The notes: generated by a model from the sequence alone, not told the origin. A stretch of DNA of 64,000 nucleotides from DASVNK01 sp036383895 (GCA_036383895.1 DASVNK010000054.1:1-64000), one strand, 5' to 3'; shown: positions 48,666 to 57,528, numbered from the stretch's first letter. Made by a program: numbers and translations.

Positions 48666-49772
48666 TTAACGTGCGACGAGCGCATTTTTCCGGCCCAGGC
48701 CGAATTGGTCGCCAGAGCGGACTGGTTTGTTATCGCGAAAATGAATTTCAACCATCTTCTCGGATTGGATCGGTTGGCCATGTTCGTCTTTCAGGATGGT
48801 CAGAATCTTCCGTGATTTTGGATCGATAACTTCTCCGGTGGATGGATAAGCGAAAGAGCCGTCGATGCTGAAGGTGATCCAGCCGGGTTGATCGCGGAGT
48901 TGAATGTTGGTGATTTGAGTGGGAGGCATTTTGGTCGCATCGAAGATGTGCATGCGGGAATTGGCGGCGTCGGTCAGCCAGATTTCTTTTTCGTCTGGAG
49001 TCAGCGCAATGCCGTGGCTCGGGCAACCGTGGCGTTTGACGGGACCTTTTTGGAAACCGGCGACTTCGATGCGATGAAGTTTTCCGCCCGTCTTGAGATC
49101 GCCAACTTCGAAGCCGAGGAGTTCATTCACGTTCACGAAGCAGAGTGTTTCGGAGGAGTTCACGGTGAACGGGCGGATTGCGGCGGAGAACGGGCCGATT
49201 TTCGTGGCGATGGAATGATCGGCGGTGGAGGAAACGAAAAGGTAAGGCGACTTGAGGCCAGCCATGTAGGCGTGCTTGCCACCGGGTCCGTAGATGGTGT
49301 TGTGTGCGCCGGAGTTGGTGACGATTTTCCGGACCACTTCGCCGGATGAGGCGTCGACTACATTCCAGTGATCCGACTCGAACGACGGGACGTAAATGGA
49401 TTTGCCATCGGGTGAAATGGCCATTCGATCGCAGCCGCCTTCGTACGATTGTTCCCACAGAATTTTTTCCGTCAGGAGGTCGAGCGCCATCATGGTTTTT
49501 GGCGTGGAGATGAAAACGCGGTTGAGCGGTACGGAGACACAGATTCCTTTTACGTTCCGTGGTTTGCCCTGGTCGTCGAGACCGGCGGTGGGGATGCGCT
49601 TTAGGAAGCGGTGATTGGCATCCATTTCGTAGACCAGAACGCCGTGGCCGCCGTATTCGAGATAATTGCGAATGCCCGGTGTGGCGACGTAGAGGAGACG
49701 TTTGGTTTCGGCGGCGGAGAGGAACGTGGAACTGAGCGCCAGGAGGAGAATGGAAAGTCGCAGGTAGTTCAT
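48666..49772 (-). CDS. Exported YVTN-type beta-propeller protein
   Basis: This 368-residue protein has a signal peptide (YLRLSILLLALSSTFLSA) and then seven or so blades with AISPDGKSIYVPSFESDHWN, VFISTPKTMMALDLLT and IALTPDEKEIWLTDAANSRM, the YVTN/quinoprotein-like beta-propeller pattern. It probably binds a ligand or acts as a scaffold in the periplasm. No catalytic residues are recognised. Its start is divergent from the lipoprotein gene at 49860. Confidence 0.85.
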   Translation of the reverse strand: MNYLRLSILLLALSSTFLSAAETKRLLYVATPGIRNYLEYGGHGVLVYEMDANHRFLKRIPTAGLDDQGKPRNVKGICVSVPLNRVFISTPKTMMALDLLTEKILWEQSYEGGCDRMAISPDGKSIYVPSFESDHWNVVDASSGEVVRKIVTNSGAHNTIYGPGGKHAYMAGLKSPYLFVSSTADHSIATKIGPFSAAIRPFTVNSSETLCFVNVNELLGFEVGDLKTGGKLHRIEVAGFQKGPVKRHGCPSHGIALTPDEKEIWLTDAANSRMHIFDATKMPPTQITNIQLRDQPGWITFSIDGSFAYPSTGEVIDPKSRKILTILKDEHGQPIQSEKMVEIHFRDNKPVRSGDQFGLGRKNALVAR

Positions 49773-49859
49773 GGGGTTGGCAATATGGTAGGGAGGCTGG
49801 TTTCGGAATACAAAACAGAACTTTGCGTTCGTGGTTCGAGTTATGCTAGGAGGTTTGGC

Positions 49860-50213
49860 ATGAGAATTCTGTGCCTTGTGGCAGGTATTGCGGTGCTTGT
49901 TCCCGGTTGCGCCAGGAAGGAAGAGGCCACGCAGCAGAACTTGCTGACGAACAATAGCAGCGGGAACCCGCTGACTGCGCCCGTCGATTACTTGGGAGCC
50001 GTAAATAATGCGCGGAAGGGGGCAATAAAGACGATCGACCAGACTAGCCTCACCAAAGCGATCGAGCTTTTTAATGCGCAGGAGGATCGGTTTCCAAAGG
50101 ATTTAAATGAGTTGGCGCAGAAGCGCTATATCCAGGGAGTGCCAGCTCCGCCGCCGGGGATGAAGTTTGATTATAATCCGCAGACCGGGAACGTGCGGGT
50201 GGTCGCGCAGTAG
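49860..50213 (+). CDS. Small lipoprotein
   Basis: A strong Shine-Dalgarno (AGGAGG at 49848-49853) fixes the ATG at 49860, although the frame stays open to 49611. The product has 117 residues. The signal with lipobox is VLVPGC (Cys17). The mature protein has a helix rich in Asn/Gln, with EDRFPKDLNELAQKRYIQGV and PPPGMKFDYNPQTGNVRVV at the end. The last part resembles the pseudopilin-like 'DRFPKDLNEL...YIP.LP.PP.G..f.YNPQTG.v' motif of type II secretion-associated domains. The function is unknown. Confidence 0.85.
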   Translation: MRILCLVAGIAVLVPGCARKEEATQQNLLTNNSSGNPLTAPVDYLGAVNNARKGAIKTIDQTSLTKAIELFNAQEDRFPKDLNELAQKRYIQGVPAPPPGMKFDYNPQTGNVRVVAQ

Positions 50214-50248
50214 AATTAGCGCGATCCAGCACTTTGCGGCCACGGTAG

Positions 50249-50269
50249 GGCGCGCTGTCTCAGCGCGCC
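50249..50269. repeat. Perfect palindromic hairpin, REP-like
   Basis: A 9-bp GC-only-plus-T arm, GGCGCGCTG (50249-50257), meets its exact complement (50261-50269) across TCT. No T-run follows, so it is not a terminator. It lies 36 nt after the lipoprotein stop, flanked by GTAG and CGCGGGGCG. Its compact form suggests a dispersed palindromic element, but only one copy is in the window. Confidence 0.6.
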
Positions 50270-50364
50270 GCGGGGCGTAAGGCAACCATCCTCCAACCCA
50301 GGTTGTCTGAACGTAATCGCACCCACAATTATCCACTGAAACTACAAATATAGCAATATTCCTG

Positions 50365-50394
50365 TTGACGCATTAGTCTCCAACCTGCTAAATT
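50365..50394 (+). promoter_or_regulatory. Sigma-70-type promoter before the minisatellite leader
   Basis: TTGACG (50365-50370) and TAAATT (50389-50394) are 18 bp apart in an AT-rich patch. Transcription would start near 50401, and the message would carry a C-rich leader of ~530 nt before the DUF6807 gene. Confidence 0.5.
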
Positions 50395-50600
50395 CTACCT
50401 ATGATCACGAACGACCATTCGTGGTCACTCGGCACGTGCCCGAACAAAAGCCTCGCTCTCGAGTCTCCTGTTCGCCCACGCCAAAGTGACCACCTACTCA
50501 TTGCACACACAGTTGCGCCATATCGCGTAACTGCGTCACCGCACTTCCGTCCACGAGTCACAAATGCTCTGTGCTCCTCCAAGCACCGACCACACACACC

Positions 50601-50680
50601 CGACTCACACCCGGCACACACCCGGCTCACACACAGCTCACACACAGCTCACACACAGCTCACACACAGCTCACACACAG
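50601..50680 (+). repeat. 11-bp minisatellite, five perfect copies plus two or three degenerate ones
   Basis: CTCACACACAG occurs five times head to tail at 50626-50680. Upstream, at 50601-50625, are looser copies (CGACTCACACC, CGGCACACACC). The + strand is C/A-rich and almost free of G. The unit is not a multiple of three, so it is not a coding repeat. It lies inside the leader before the DUF6807 gene. Confidence 0.92.
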
Positions 50681-50930
50681 CTTCAGCACCGACTAGCCTT
50701 GATCCTCAACGCTTTATAAAATTATGAACACAAAAAACACACAACGACATCAAAACTCTCCCGTTGAACCCGCCGCTCCCTCCCTCTCCCGCCAGGAAGA
50801 GGGTCACAGTCAGGAGTTTTCGGCAAGGACATCGCGCTCGCACCATAGAAGAGTTGCCCCTCACTTTGAATCGCACCCTGGCGAGCGCTTCGAATTGACG
50901 GGTGCTTTGGGTTCCGGCGATAACAGCGGC

Positions 50931-52121
50931 ATGAAAATGGTTTGCGCGCTGGGCCTCATTTTTTCCGGGGTAACCATTTTAGCGGATTTCGCGGTGCGGG
51001 TGGAGTCGGGGGAGAAGGAATATCAAAACGCGATCGTCCGGGCGCGGGTGGCGAATGAACAGCTTCCTGCTTACGGTTCTCTCGCGAGCGCGAAAGCGTC
51101 GGTCGTTTTTCAACGGAGCGGTCGTAACGAGATTATTTTTGTGATTCCCAATTTGCCGCGGCAATCGGTGCAGCGGTTTACGTATTCGAAGAGTTCGCAG
51201 GAACCGCGGGGCGATGCTGCGAGCGCGGATTTGTTGGAGGGGAAAATCACGCTGACGGTGGGGGAGAAGAAGGTGTTGGTTTACCAGGGGCAGGAGAGCG
51301 CGTTGCCCCGGCCGGAAATTAAGCCGGAGTTTGCGCGGGGCGGGTATATTCATCCGGTGTTTGGCCCGAGCGGGCGGCAGATCACGGACGATTATCCGGC
51401 GAACCATGTGCATCATCACGGGATTTGGTTTCCGTGGACGAAAACGACGTTCGAGGGGCGGGATGTGGATTTTTGGAACATGGGGCAGAAGAAGGGGAAG
51501 GTGGAATTTGTTAAGTTCGCGGAGCGCTGGAGCGGGCCGGTCATGGCGGGGTTCCAGGCGGAACATCGATTTGTGGATTTGACGCCAGCGACTCCGAAAG
51601 CGGCGTTGAATGAGTCGTGGACGGTGAGCACGTATAATCTTTCTGGCGCGAAGTTTTTTGTTTTTGATTTGGTGTCGACGCAGACGTGTGCGACGGCGTC
51701 GCCTTTGGTTTTGCCGAAGTATTATTACGGAGGGCTTGGGTTTCGGGGGAATTGGGCCTGGAACGGTGCTCAGAAAACATTCTTCCTCACTTCGAACGGC
51801 GAGACCGATCGCAAAACGGGAAACGAGACGCGCGGGAATTGGTGTCACATGAGCGGTGACGTGGATGGGACGCGGACGGGTATCGCGATTTTGAGTCATC
51901 CGGAGAATTTTCGTTCGCCACAGCCGATGCGGTTGCATCCAACGGAGCCGTTTTTCTGTTTTGCGCCGAGCCAGTTGGGAGATTGGAGTATTGAGCCGGG
52001 CAAGCCGTATGTTTCGAAATATCGATTCGTGGTGAGTGATGGCGAGCCAGACAAAGCGCAGATCGATGCGTTGTGGGAGGCTTACGCGAATCCGCCGAAG
52101 GTCTGGGTGGAAAAACTTTAG
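50931..52121 (+). CDS. DUF6807 (PmoA-like) exported protein
   Basis: From the ATG at 50931 the product is 396 residues with a short signal peptide (MKMVCALGLIFSGVTILA). The family core includes PVFGPSGRQITDDYPANHVH, HHHGIWFPWTKTTFEGRDVD, FWNMGQKKG and the C-terminal PTEPFFCFAPSQLGDWSIEP. These proteins are annotated 'methane oxygenase PmoA' in many verrucomicrobial and planctomycete genomes. They are not membrane monooxygenases and their reaction is unknown. The histidine-rich HVHHHGIW might bind metal. It is 16-31 nt upstream of the Rieske gene, depending on start. Confidence 0.85.
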   Translation: MKMVCALGLIFSGVTILADFAVRVESGEKEYQNAIVRARVANEQLPAYGSLASAKASVVFQRSGRNEIIFVIPNLPRQSVQRFTYSKSSQEPRGDAASADLLEGKITLTVGEKKVLVYQGQESALPRPEIKPEFARGGYIHPVFGPSGRQITDDYPANHVHHHGIWFPWTKTTFEGRDVDFWNMGQKKGKVEFVKFAERWSGPVMAGFQAEHRFVDLTPATPKAALNESWTVSTYNLSGAKFFVFDLVSTQTCATASPLVLPKYYYGGLGFRGNWAWNGAQKTFFLTSNGETDRKTGNETRGNWCHMSGDVDGTRTGIAILSHPENFRSPQPMRLHPTEPFFCFAPSQLGDWSIEPGKPYVSKYRFVVSDGEPDKAQIDALWEAYANPPKVWVEKL

Positions 52122-52137
52122 GAACTGAATTGGAGGA

Positions 52138-52701
52138 TTGGACATCGAAAGTATGGTGAACCCGACTGACCCGCCGAATCCGGAGCGGCGCGATTTTGTG
52201 AAGAAGGCTTGTGCTGTTTGTCTCGGCACGGCTGGGGTGCTGATTCCGGTGGCGGCCGGGATTTCGGTTTTGACCGATCCGCTACGGAGAAAAACGGAGG
52301 CGGGCGAGAAGCAAATGGTGACGACGCTGGATGCGTTGCCGGCGGATGGGACGCCGCAGAAGTTTGCGATCATGGCGGATCGGGTGGATGCGTGGACGAA
52401 GTTTCCGAATGCGCCGGTGGGCGCTATTTATTTGCGGAAGACGGGGGAGAAGTCCGTGGAGGCGATCAATGTCGTTTGTCCCCACGCGGGTTGCTTCGTG
52501 GATTTTCGTTCGGAAAAGAAAGATTTTTATTGTCCGTGCCACAACAGCGCGTTTGCGATTGATGGGAAGATTTCCGATCCGCGGAGTCCGTCGCCGCGAG
52601 GGTTGGACACACTGGAGGTTGAGCTGCGAAACGAACGGGAAATCTGGGTGCAGTTCCAGAACTTTCAGACGGGAACTTCGGAGAAATTGCCAGTCGCATG
52701 A
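52138..52701 (+). CDS. Rieske iron-sulfur protein (bc/b6f type)
   Basis: The 187-residue product from TTG 52138 (182 from ATG 52153) has a twin-arginine-like start (PERRDFVKKACAVCLGTA) and one membrane span. A Rieske domain follows with 2Fe-2S ligands C114, H116, C132 and H135, and the disulfide pair C119/C134 (CPHAGC, CPCHNSAF). It passes electrons from quinol at the b subunit to cytochrome c. The start is ambiguous: GGAGG at 52132 is too near the TTG and rather far from the ATG. Its end overlaps the cytochrome b gene by four bases. Confidence 0.93.
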   Translation: MDIESMVNPTDPPNPERRDFVKKACAVCLGTAGVLIPVAAGISVLTDPLRRKTEAGEKQMVTTLDALPADGTPQKFAIMADRVDAWTKFPNAPVGAIYLRKTGEKSVEAINVVCPHAGCFVDFRSEKKDFYCPCHNSAFAIDGKISDPRSPSPRGLDTLEVELRNEREIWVQFQNFQTGTSEKLPVA

Positions 52702-54518
52702 AGAAAGCTTTTGACTGGCTGGATAATCGGACGGGTTATCGGAAGATCACGCACGAGGCGCTTTACGAGAATGTGCCGGGCGGCGCGCGCTGGCGTTATG
52801 TGTGGGGCAGCACGCTGACGTTCGCGCTGATGATTCAGTTCGTGACGGGGATTTTTCTGTGGATGGCGTATAGCCCGAGCGCGCAGACGGCGTGGGAGAG
52901 CGTTTACTATATTCAGTACGAGATGGCGGGCGGTTGGCTGTTGCGGGGCATTCATCATTACACCGCGCAGTTGATGACGGTGCTGCTGGTGTTGCACTTG
53001 ATGCAGGTGGTGATCGATGGGGCGTATAAAGCGCCGCGCGAATTGAATTTTATTTTTGGGGTGCTGTTGCTGCTGCTGACGCTGGGACTTTCGTTGACGG
53101 GATATTTGTTGCCGTGGGACCAGAAAGGATATTGGGCGACGAAGGTGAGCACCAACCTCGCCGCGATCACGCCGGTCATTGGGCCGTGGTTGCAGAAGGT
53201 GATTATCGGCGGGAGCGATTATGGGCATCACACGCTGACGCGCTTCTTTGCGCTCCACGCCGGAGTTCTGCCCGCGGCAACGGTGGCGCTGATTGTCGTG
53301 CATATTTATTTGTTTCGGCGGCATGGGTTGACCGCGAAACAGCCGTTGCGAAGACGCGATGCACCGTTTTGGCCAGACCAGGTGTTGAAAGATGCGGTGG
53401 CTTGCATGGCGGTGCTCGCGACCGTGCTGGTGCTGATTTATCTGCCGCGATTGAAAGATGCGGGAGCGCCGTTGGGTGCGGAGTTGGGTGCTCCGGCGAA
53501 TCCTTCGGAAGCGTTCTCGGCGGCGCGGCCGGAATGGTACTTTTTGTTTTTGTTTCAGTTCCTGAAATATTTTCCAGGGAGCACCGAAATTATTGGGGCG
53601 ATTGTGATCCCTTCCATTGCGATGTTCGTGCTTTTGGTAATGCCTTTTATTGGGCAGTGGAAGTTGGGTCATCGATTTAACGTGGCGTTTCTGTTCGTGG
53701 TGATTGCAGGCGCGGGTTTGCTGACGTATTTGGCGAAGGCGCAGGATAATCGGGACCCGAGTTTTCGCGCGGCGGTTGAGGAAAGCGCGCGCAGTGCTGA
53801 ACGGGTGCGGATGCTCGCGCGCGGGGGGATTCCGCGGGAAGGGGCGCTCGCGCTTTTGCAGAATGATCCGATGACGCAGGGGCCGCGGATGTTCGCGCGG
53901 CATTGCGCGAGTTGCCATCGGTATGATGGACATGACGGGGTTGGGATTGTTTCGGCGGAGGGCCCGAGCGCGCCGGACTTAAAGGGTTTTGCGAGCCGGG
54001 AGTGGCTGACGAAGTTGATGGAGCCCACTCATATCGTTTCGTCGAACTACTACGGTGGGACGAAGTTCAAAGATGGGAAGATGGTGCGGTTCGTGAAGCG
54101 GGATGTGGCTGGATTTAACGCGGAGCAGAAAGCGCAGTTAACGAAGGTGATCGCGGCGGTTTCGGCGGAAGCGAAGTTGCAGTCGCAGGCGGACAAAGAC
54201 AAAACGGACGAGAAGATGATTGAGGAAGGGCGGGTGCTGGCGACTTCGGACGATATGCGGTGCACGGAGTGTCACCAATTCCGCAAGCCGGACGACACCG
54301 CGACGGCGCCGGATTTAACGGGCTATGGTTCGGCGGAGTGGCTCACCGCTATCATCAAAAACCCGGCGCATGAACGGTTTTATGGGAAGCGCAATGATCG
54401 CATGCCGGCTTTCGGAGAGAATAACCGGCTCGATGACAGGAGTATCGCGATGCTGGTGGCGTGGTTGCGCAATGAATCGCAAGTACCGACTTCAGCGATC
54501 GTTTCTACAAATCGGTAA
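52698..54518 (+). CDS. Cytochrome b6-type b subunit fused to a di-heme cytochrome c
   Basis: This 606-residue protein combines a full cytochrome b (b6-like N-domain plus subunit IV-like C-domain with the PEWY motif at ~275) with a C-terminal tail carrying two CXXCH sites (C403-H407, C522-H526). The b-heme histidines are H86, H100, H187 and H202, the exact positions and helix D spacing (14 residues between) of cytochrome b6. Residue 35, a Cys that covalently holds heme c(n) in b6, is Val here. The fused c domains replace a separate cytochrome c1 or f. The Rieske partner overlaps upstream. No oxidase genes are nearby. Confidence 0.92.
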   Translation: MKKAFDWLDNRTGYRKITHEALYENVPGGARWRYVWGSTLTFALMIQFVTGIFLWMAYSPSAQTAWESVYYIQYEMAGGWLLRGIHHYTAQLMTVLLVLHLMQVVIDGAYKAPRELNFIFGVLLLLLTLGLSLTGYLLPWDQKGYWATKVSTNLAAITPVIGPWLQKVIIGGSDYGHHTLTRFFALHAGVLPAATVALIVVHIYLFRRHGLTAKQPLRRRDAPFWPDQVLKDAVACMAVLATVLVLIYLPRLKDAGAPLGAELGAPANPSEAFSAARPEWYFLFLFQFLKYFPGSTEIIGAIVIPSIAMFVLLVMPFIGQWKLGHRFNVAFLFVVIAGAGLLTYLAKAQDNRDPSFRAAVEESARSAERVRMLARGGIPREGALALLQNDPMTQGPRMFARHCASCHRYDGHDGVGIVSAEGPSAPDLKGFASREWLTKLMEPTHIVSSNYYGGTKFKDGKMVRFVKRDVAGFNAEQKAQLTKVIAAVSAEAKLQSQADKDKTDEKMIEEGRVLATSDDMRCTECHQFRKPDDTATAPDLTGYGSAEWLTAIIKNPAHERFYGKRNDRMPAFGENNRLDDRSIAMLVAWLRNESQVPTSAIVSTNR

Positions 54519-54532
54519 GTTCGAACTTCGGT

Positions 54533-55234
54533 TTAAAACCAAAAGCGGGTTGGAAGCGACGCGGAAGTGCGCACCTGCATTTCGGGGAATTTGCGCCAGC
54601 TCACGTGATTATCGAGGAAGAGTATATTTCCGCCGATGGGACGCTTTCCGTTCAAGTGGCTCGTTGAATGGTACGCGACGACGCTGCTGTAAACGCGGCT
54701 GAAGTTGTTCGTATCGGTGGCGTTCGAGATGGTGGCATCGACGGTTAGTTCCGTTGATGAAGGGTCGTTCGTCCCGGCGAAGGACCGGAGGAAAACTTTC
54801 GGCGGAAGCAGCGGCGGGGGAGCGTCGCGATACAAGAGCCAACCGTAGCTGGTGGTGCGCTGGCTTGGGGTGCCTGCGCCCCACCAGGAATCGAGGTCTT
54901 TGACGCTGGCCGTGGCGCCGGGGCAATAGAGAATTTTTCGTTTAGCGCCAGCATCGGTGATAACGTTGGCGACTTGGCCCGGCAGATCCCAGAGCCATTG
55001 GCCGCTGCCACCGGCGACGTAGGGGAGGCGGTCGTTGTTGTCGTGGCCATACATGCGCAGCGCGATTCCGACCTGGCGCAGGTTGTTCATGCATTTGATG
55101 CGATGAGCTTTTTCTTTGGCTTTGGCGAGCGCGGGCAGCAGGAGGCTCGCGAGAATGGCGATGATCGCGATGACGACCAGTAACTCGATGAGAGTGAAGG
55201 CGAATCGGCGCGGATGTGAGATTTTCGCGGGCAT
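54533..55234 (-). CDS. Prepilin-type N-terminal cleavage/methylation domain protein
   Basis: The 233-residue product begins MPAKISHPRRFAFTLIELLV. This is a basic leader, then the class III signal A-FTLIE with Glu at +5 and a hydrophobic helix (VIAIIAILASLLLPALAKAK). The head contains IKCMNNLRQVGIALRMYGHD and a C-terminal GGNILFLDNHVSWRKF, the verrucomicrobial H/DG-type ending. It is convergent with the cytochrome b gene, with 14 nt between stops. That gap contains the start of a 12-bp palindrome, AAGTTCGAACTT (54517-54528). A second orphan of the same kind lies at 60009. Confidence 0.88.
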   Translation of the reverse strand: MPAKISHPRRFAFTLIELLVVIAIIAILASLLLPALAKAKEKAHRIKCMNNLRQVGIALRMYGHDNNDRLPYVAGGSGQWLWDLPGQVANVITDAGAKRKILYCPGATASVKDLDSWWGAGTPSQRTTSYGWLLYRDAPPPLLPPKVFLRSFAGTNDPSSTELTVDATISNATDTNNFSRVYSSVVAYHSTSHLNGKRPIGGNILFLDNHVSWRKFPEMQVRTSASLPTRFWF

Positions 55235-55372
55235 ATAGAAAGCTGGTAATTAACGTTGCTAACATGGCGGAACGACCGCGGGCAATTGGCGGCTCGTGAT
55301 AACCGTCGCAAGTTGCGGGACGCGCATTTTTCGTTTTACGGCGGAGCTGCGGTGCCTATCGTCGCTGCGCAC

Positions 55373-56164
55373 ATGAACCAGGTCGCGTTGATCACGGGCG
55401 CTTCGCGGGGAATCGGGCGAGGAATCGCGCTGCAACTCGCGCGATTGGGTTTCGATCTGGTGCTGAATTATCGATCGAATCGCGACGCAGCGGAGGCAAC
55501 CGCGCGCGATTGTGCAACGGCGGCGATGGCTGTTGGAAAAGAGATTTTGGTGGAACTCTGCGCGGCGGATATTTCGAAGGGGCAAGATCGCGCAACCCTA
55601 CTCCAATTCACGAAGCAGAATTTCAGCAGGCTGGATTTGTTGGTGAATAACGCGGGCGTGGCGCCGCGGGAACGGCGCGATCTCCTCGAAGCGACGGAAG
55701 AAAGTTTCGATGAGCTGATCGACGTGAATCTGAAAGGGCCGTTCTTCTTAACGCAGGCGGTCGCGAGGTATTTTCTGGAATTGCGGGCGAAAGTTGGGGC
55801 GAAGTTTCGGCCTAAGATTGTGACGATTAGTTCGATCAGCGCTTACACCGCTTCGGTGAATCGCGGCGATTACTGCGTTTCGAAGGCCGGGCTTTCGATG
55901 ATGACGGCGTTGTTCGCGGCAAGGCTCGCGGGGGCTGGAATTAACGTTTACGAGATTCGGCCGGGGATCATTGCGACCGATATGACTTCCGGGGTGAAGG
56001 AAAAGTATGATGCGCTGATCGCAAACGGGCTCACGCCGATTCCGCGCTGGGGCGAAGCAGATGATGTGGCGCGGGCGGTCGGAGCGATTGCACAGGATTT
56101 ATTTCCATTCAGCACGGGAGGGGTGATCAATGTGGATGGTGGGTTTCATTTGCGAAGGCTTTAA
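55373..56164 (+). CDS. SDR-family oxidoreductase (FabG-like)
   Basis: From ATG 55373 the product is 263 residues with the Rossmann motif TGASRGIGRG (~8-17), NNAGVAPRER (~89) and the catalytic S-Y-K with YCVSKAG (Ser in TISSISAY). The C-terminus GGVINVDGGFHLRRL is typical. Annotated 3-ketoacyl-ACP reductase by likeness, but here it is the first gene of a three-gene operon with GH88 and a flavin reductase. An oxo-sugar derived from unsaturated uronate is thus a plausible substrate (inference). The frame extends upstream to 55256 without family support. Confidence 0.9.
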   Translation: MNQVALITGASRGIGRGIALQLARLGFDLVLNYRSNRDAAEATARDCATAAMAVGKEILVELCAADISKGQDRATLLQFTKQNFSRLDLLVNNAGVAPRERRDLLEATEESFDELIDVNLKGPFFLTQAVARYFLELRAKVGAKFRPKIVTISSISAYTASVNRGDYCVSKAGLSMMTALFAARLAGAGINVYEIRPGIIATDMTSGVKEKYDALIANGLTPIPRWGEADDVARAVGAIAQDLFPFSTGGVINVDGGFHLRRL

Positions 56165-56166
56165 GA

Positions 56167-57528
56167 ATGGGAATTAAGATTGACCAATCGATCACGGCGG
56201 AATCGTTGCGGAAGGCGATCGAGCGCATGTTTGAACTTTCGGGCGAGAAGATTCGCGCGATTGAAGCGACCTGGGATGCGGCGCGCGGGACGCCGGTCTT
56301 CACGGTGGAGGGGAAATACACGAGTCGTGGTTGGACGGAGTGGACGCAGGGATTTCAGTTTGGTGCGGCGTTTTTGCAATTTGACGCGACGGGCGAACGC
56401 GAGTTTTTGGAGCTTGGGCGGAAGCGCACGATTGAAGTGATGGCGAGCCATGTCTCGCACATTGGGGTGCACGATCATGGGTTCAACAACGTTTCGACCT
56501 ACGGAAATTTGTGGCGGTTGATGCGGGAAGGGAAAGCGCCGGAGAACGAGCGCGAGAATGATTTCTGCGAATTGGCTCTGAAGGTTTCTGGCGCGGTGCA
56601 GGCGGCGCGCTGGACGCGGATTGCGAATGGCGAGGGTTATATCTATTCGTTCAATGGGCCGCACTCGTTGTTCATTGATACGATGCGTTCGCTGCGTTCG
56701 CTCGCGGTGGCGCATCAGCTTGGGCATGTGCTGATGGGAGAGCGAGACGCGAAGATTTCGTTGATGGATCGACTGCTGCAACATTCGCGGACTACGGCGG
56801 AGTTCGCGATTTATTACGGCGAAGGGCGAGACGCATACGATGTGCGTGGTCGCACGGCGCATGAGAGTATTTTCAATACGAACGACGGGAATTTTCGGTG
56901 TCCGAATTCGCAGCAGGGGTTCTCGGGCTTTACGACTTGGACGCGCGGGTTGGCTTGGGCGATTTGCGGTTTCGCAGAGCAGTTGGAATTTCTCGCGACG
57001 CGCCCCGATGCGGAGTTCGAAAAGTTTGGTGGACGGAAGGCGGTGGAGGAAGTTTTCCGCAAGGCTGCATTGGCGACGGCGGATTTTTATCTGGAACACG
57101 CGTGCAGTTGTGGGGTGCCGGTTTGGGATACAGGTGCGCCGAATTTGCACCGGCTCGGCGATTATGCGAACAAACCAGCTGATCCGTATAATGACTGGGA
57201 GCCCGTGGATAGTTCGGCGGCGGCGATCGCGGCTCAAGGATTTCTGCGCCTGGGAAAGTATTTGAAGAAGTCGAAATATCGCGCGGCGGGGTTGGCGATC
57301 CTTAAAACGCTGTTGCACGAGCCTTATTTATCAATGGATCGCAAGCACCAGGGATTGTTGCTGCACTCGGTTTATCATCGACCGAACGGATGGGATTACA
57401 TCGCAAAAGGGCAAAAGGTCCCGAATGGCGAAAGTTCGATGTGGGGAGATTATCATTTGCGGGAAGCGGCGTTGATGGTGCTGAAGGAACTTCGACGTGA
57501 ACCGTATCTCACTTTTTTCAAAGCTTAG
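56167..57528 (+). CDS. Glycoside hydrolase family 88 (unsaturated glucuronyl hydrolase)
   Basis: The 453-residue protein is an (alpha/alpha)6-barrel. The hallmark motifs are GFSGFTTWTRGLAWAICGFA (~255-275), with the WTRG-x-AWA helix of family 88, VWDTGAPNLHR and DSSAAAIAAQGFLRLGKY. It hydrolyses delta-4,5-unsaturated uronyl ends left by polysaccharide lyases, by hydration with Asp residues. No signal peptide is visible, so it would act in the cytoplasm. Only two nt separate it from the SDR gene and three from the flavin oxidoreductase. Confidence 0.92.
   Translation: MGIKIDQSITAESLRKAIERMFELSGEKIRAIEATWDAARGTPVFTVEGKYTSRGWTEWTQGFQFGAAFLQFDATGEREFLELGRKRTIEVMASHVSHIGVHDHGFNNVSTYGNLWRLMREGKAPENERENDFCELALKVSGAVQAARWTRIANGEGYIYSFNGPHSLFIDTMRSLRSLAVAHQLGHVLMGERDAKISLMDRLLQHSRTTAEFAIYYGEGRDAYDVRGRTAHESIFNTNDGNFRCPNSQQGFSGFTTWTRGLAWAICGFAEQLEFLATRPDAEFEKFGGRKAVEEVFRKAALATADFYLEHACSCGVPVWDTGAPNLHRLGDYANKPADPYNDWEPVDSSAAAIAAQGFLRLGKYLKKSKYRAAGLAILKTLLHEPYLSMDRKHQGLLLHSVYHRPNGWDYIAKGQKVPNGESSMWGDYHLREAALMVLKELRREPYLTFFKA

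Larger units (their letters stand above)
50214..50930. other. Gene-poor leader region before the DUF6807 gene
   Basis: These ~720 bp hold a palindrome (50249-50269), a promoter candidate (50365-50394), the C-rich stretch with the minisatellite (about 50440-50690) and then 200 bp without recognised features. A frame of 108 codons (50401-50727) runs through the repeat and is not believable as protein. A frame open from 50724 to the DUF6807 start also looks non-native. A C-rich, G-poor RNA is the classical signature of Rho loading. Confidence 0.6.

Noticed and set aside
49611..49859. Long N-terminal extension of the lipoprotein frame
   Set aside because: The AGGAGG at 49848 and the signal peptide starting at 49860 show the real start. 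The upstream part is antisense to the beta-propeller gene.
50401..50727. 108-codon frame through the C-rich repeat
   Set aside because: It consists largely of His/Ser/Thr from an 11-bp repeat that rotates through all frames, with no Shine-Dalgarno and no family likeness.
54517..54528. AAGTTCGAACTT palindrome between convergent genes
   Set aside because: It has no loop and no T-runs on either side, so it cannot be called a terminator. A 12-bp palindrome can occur by chance.
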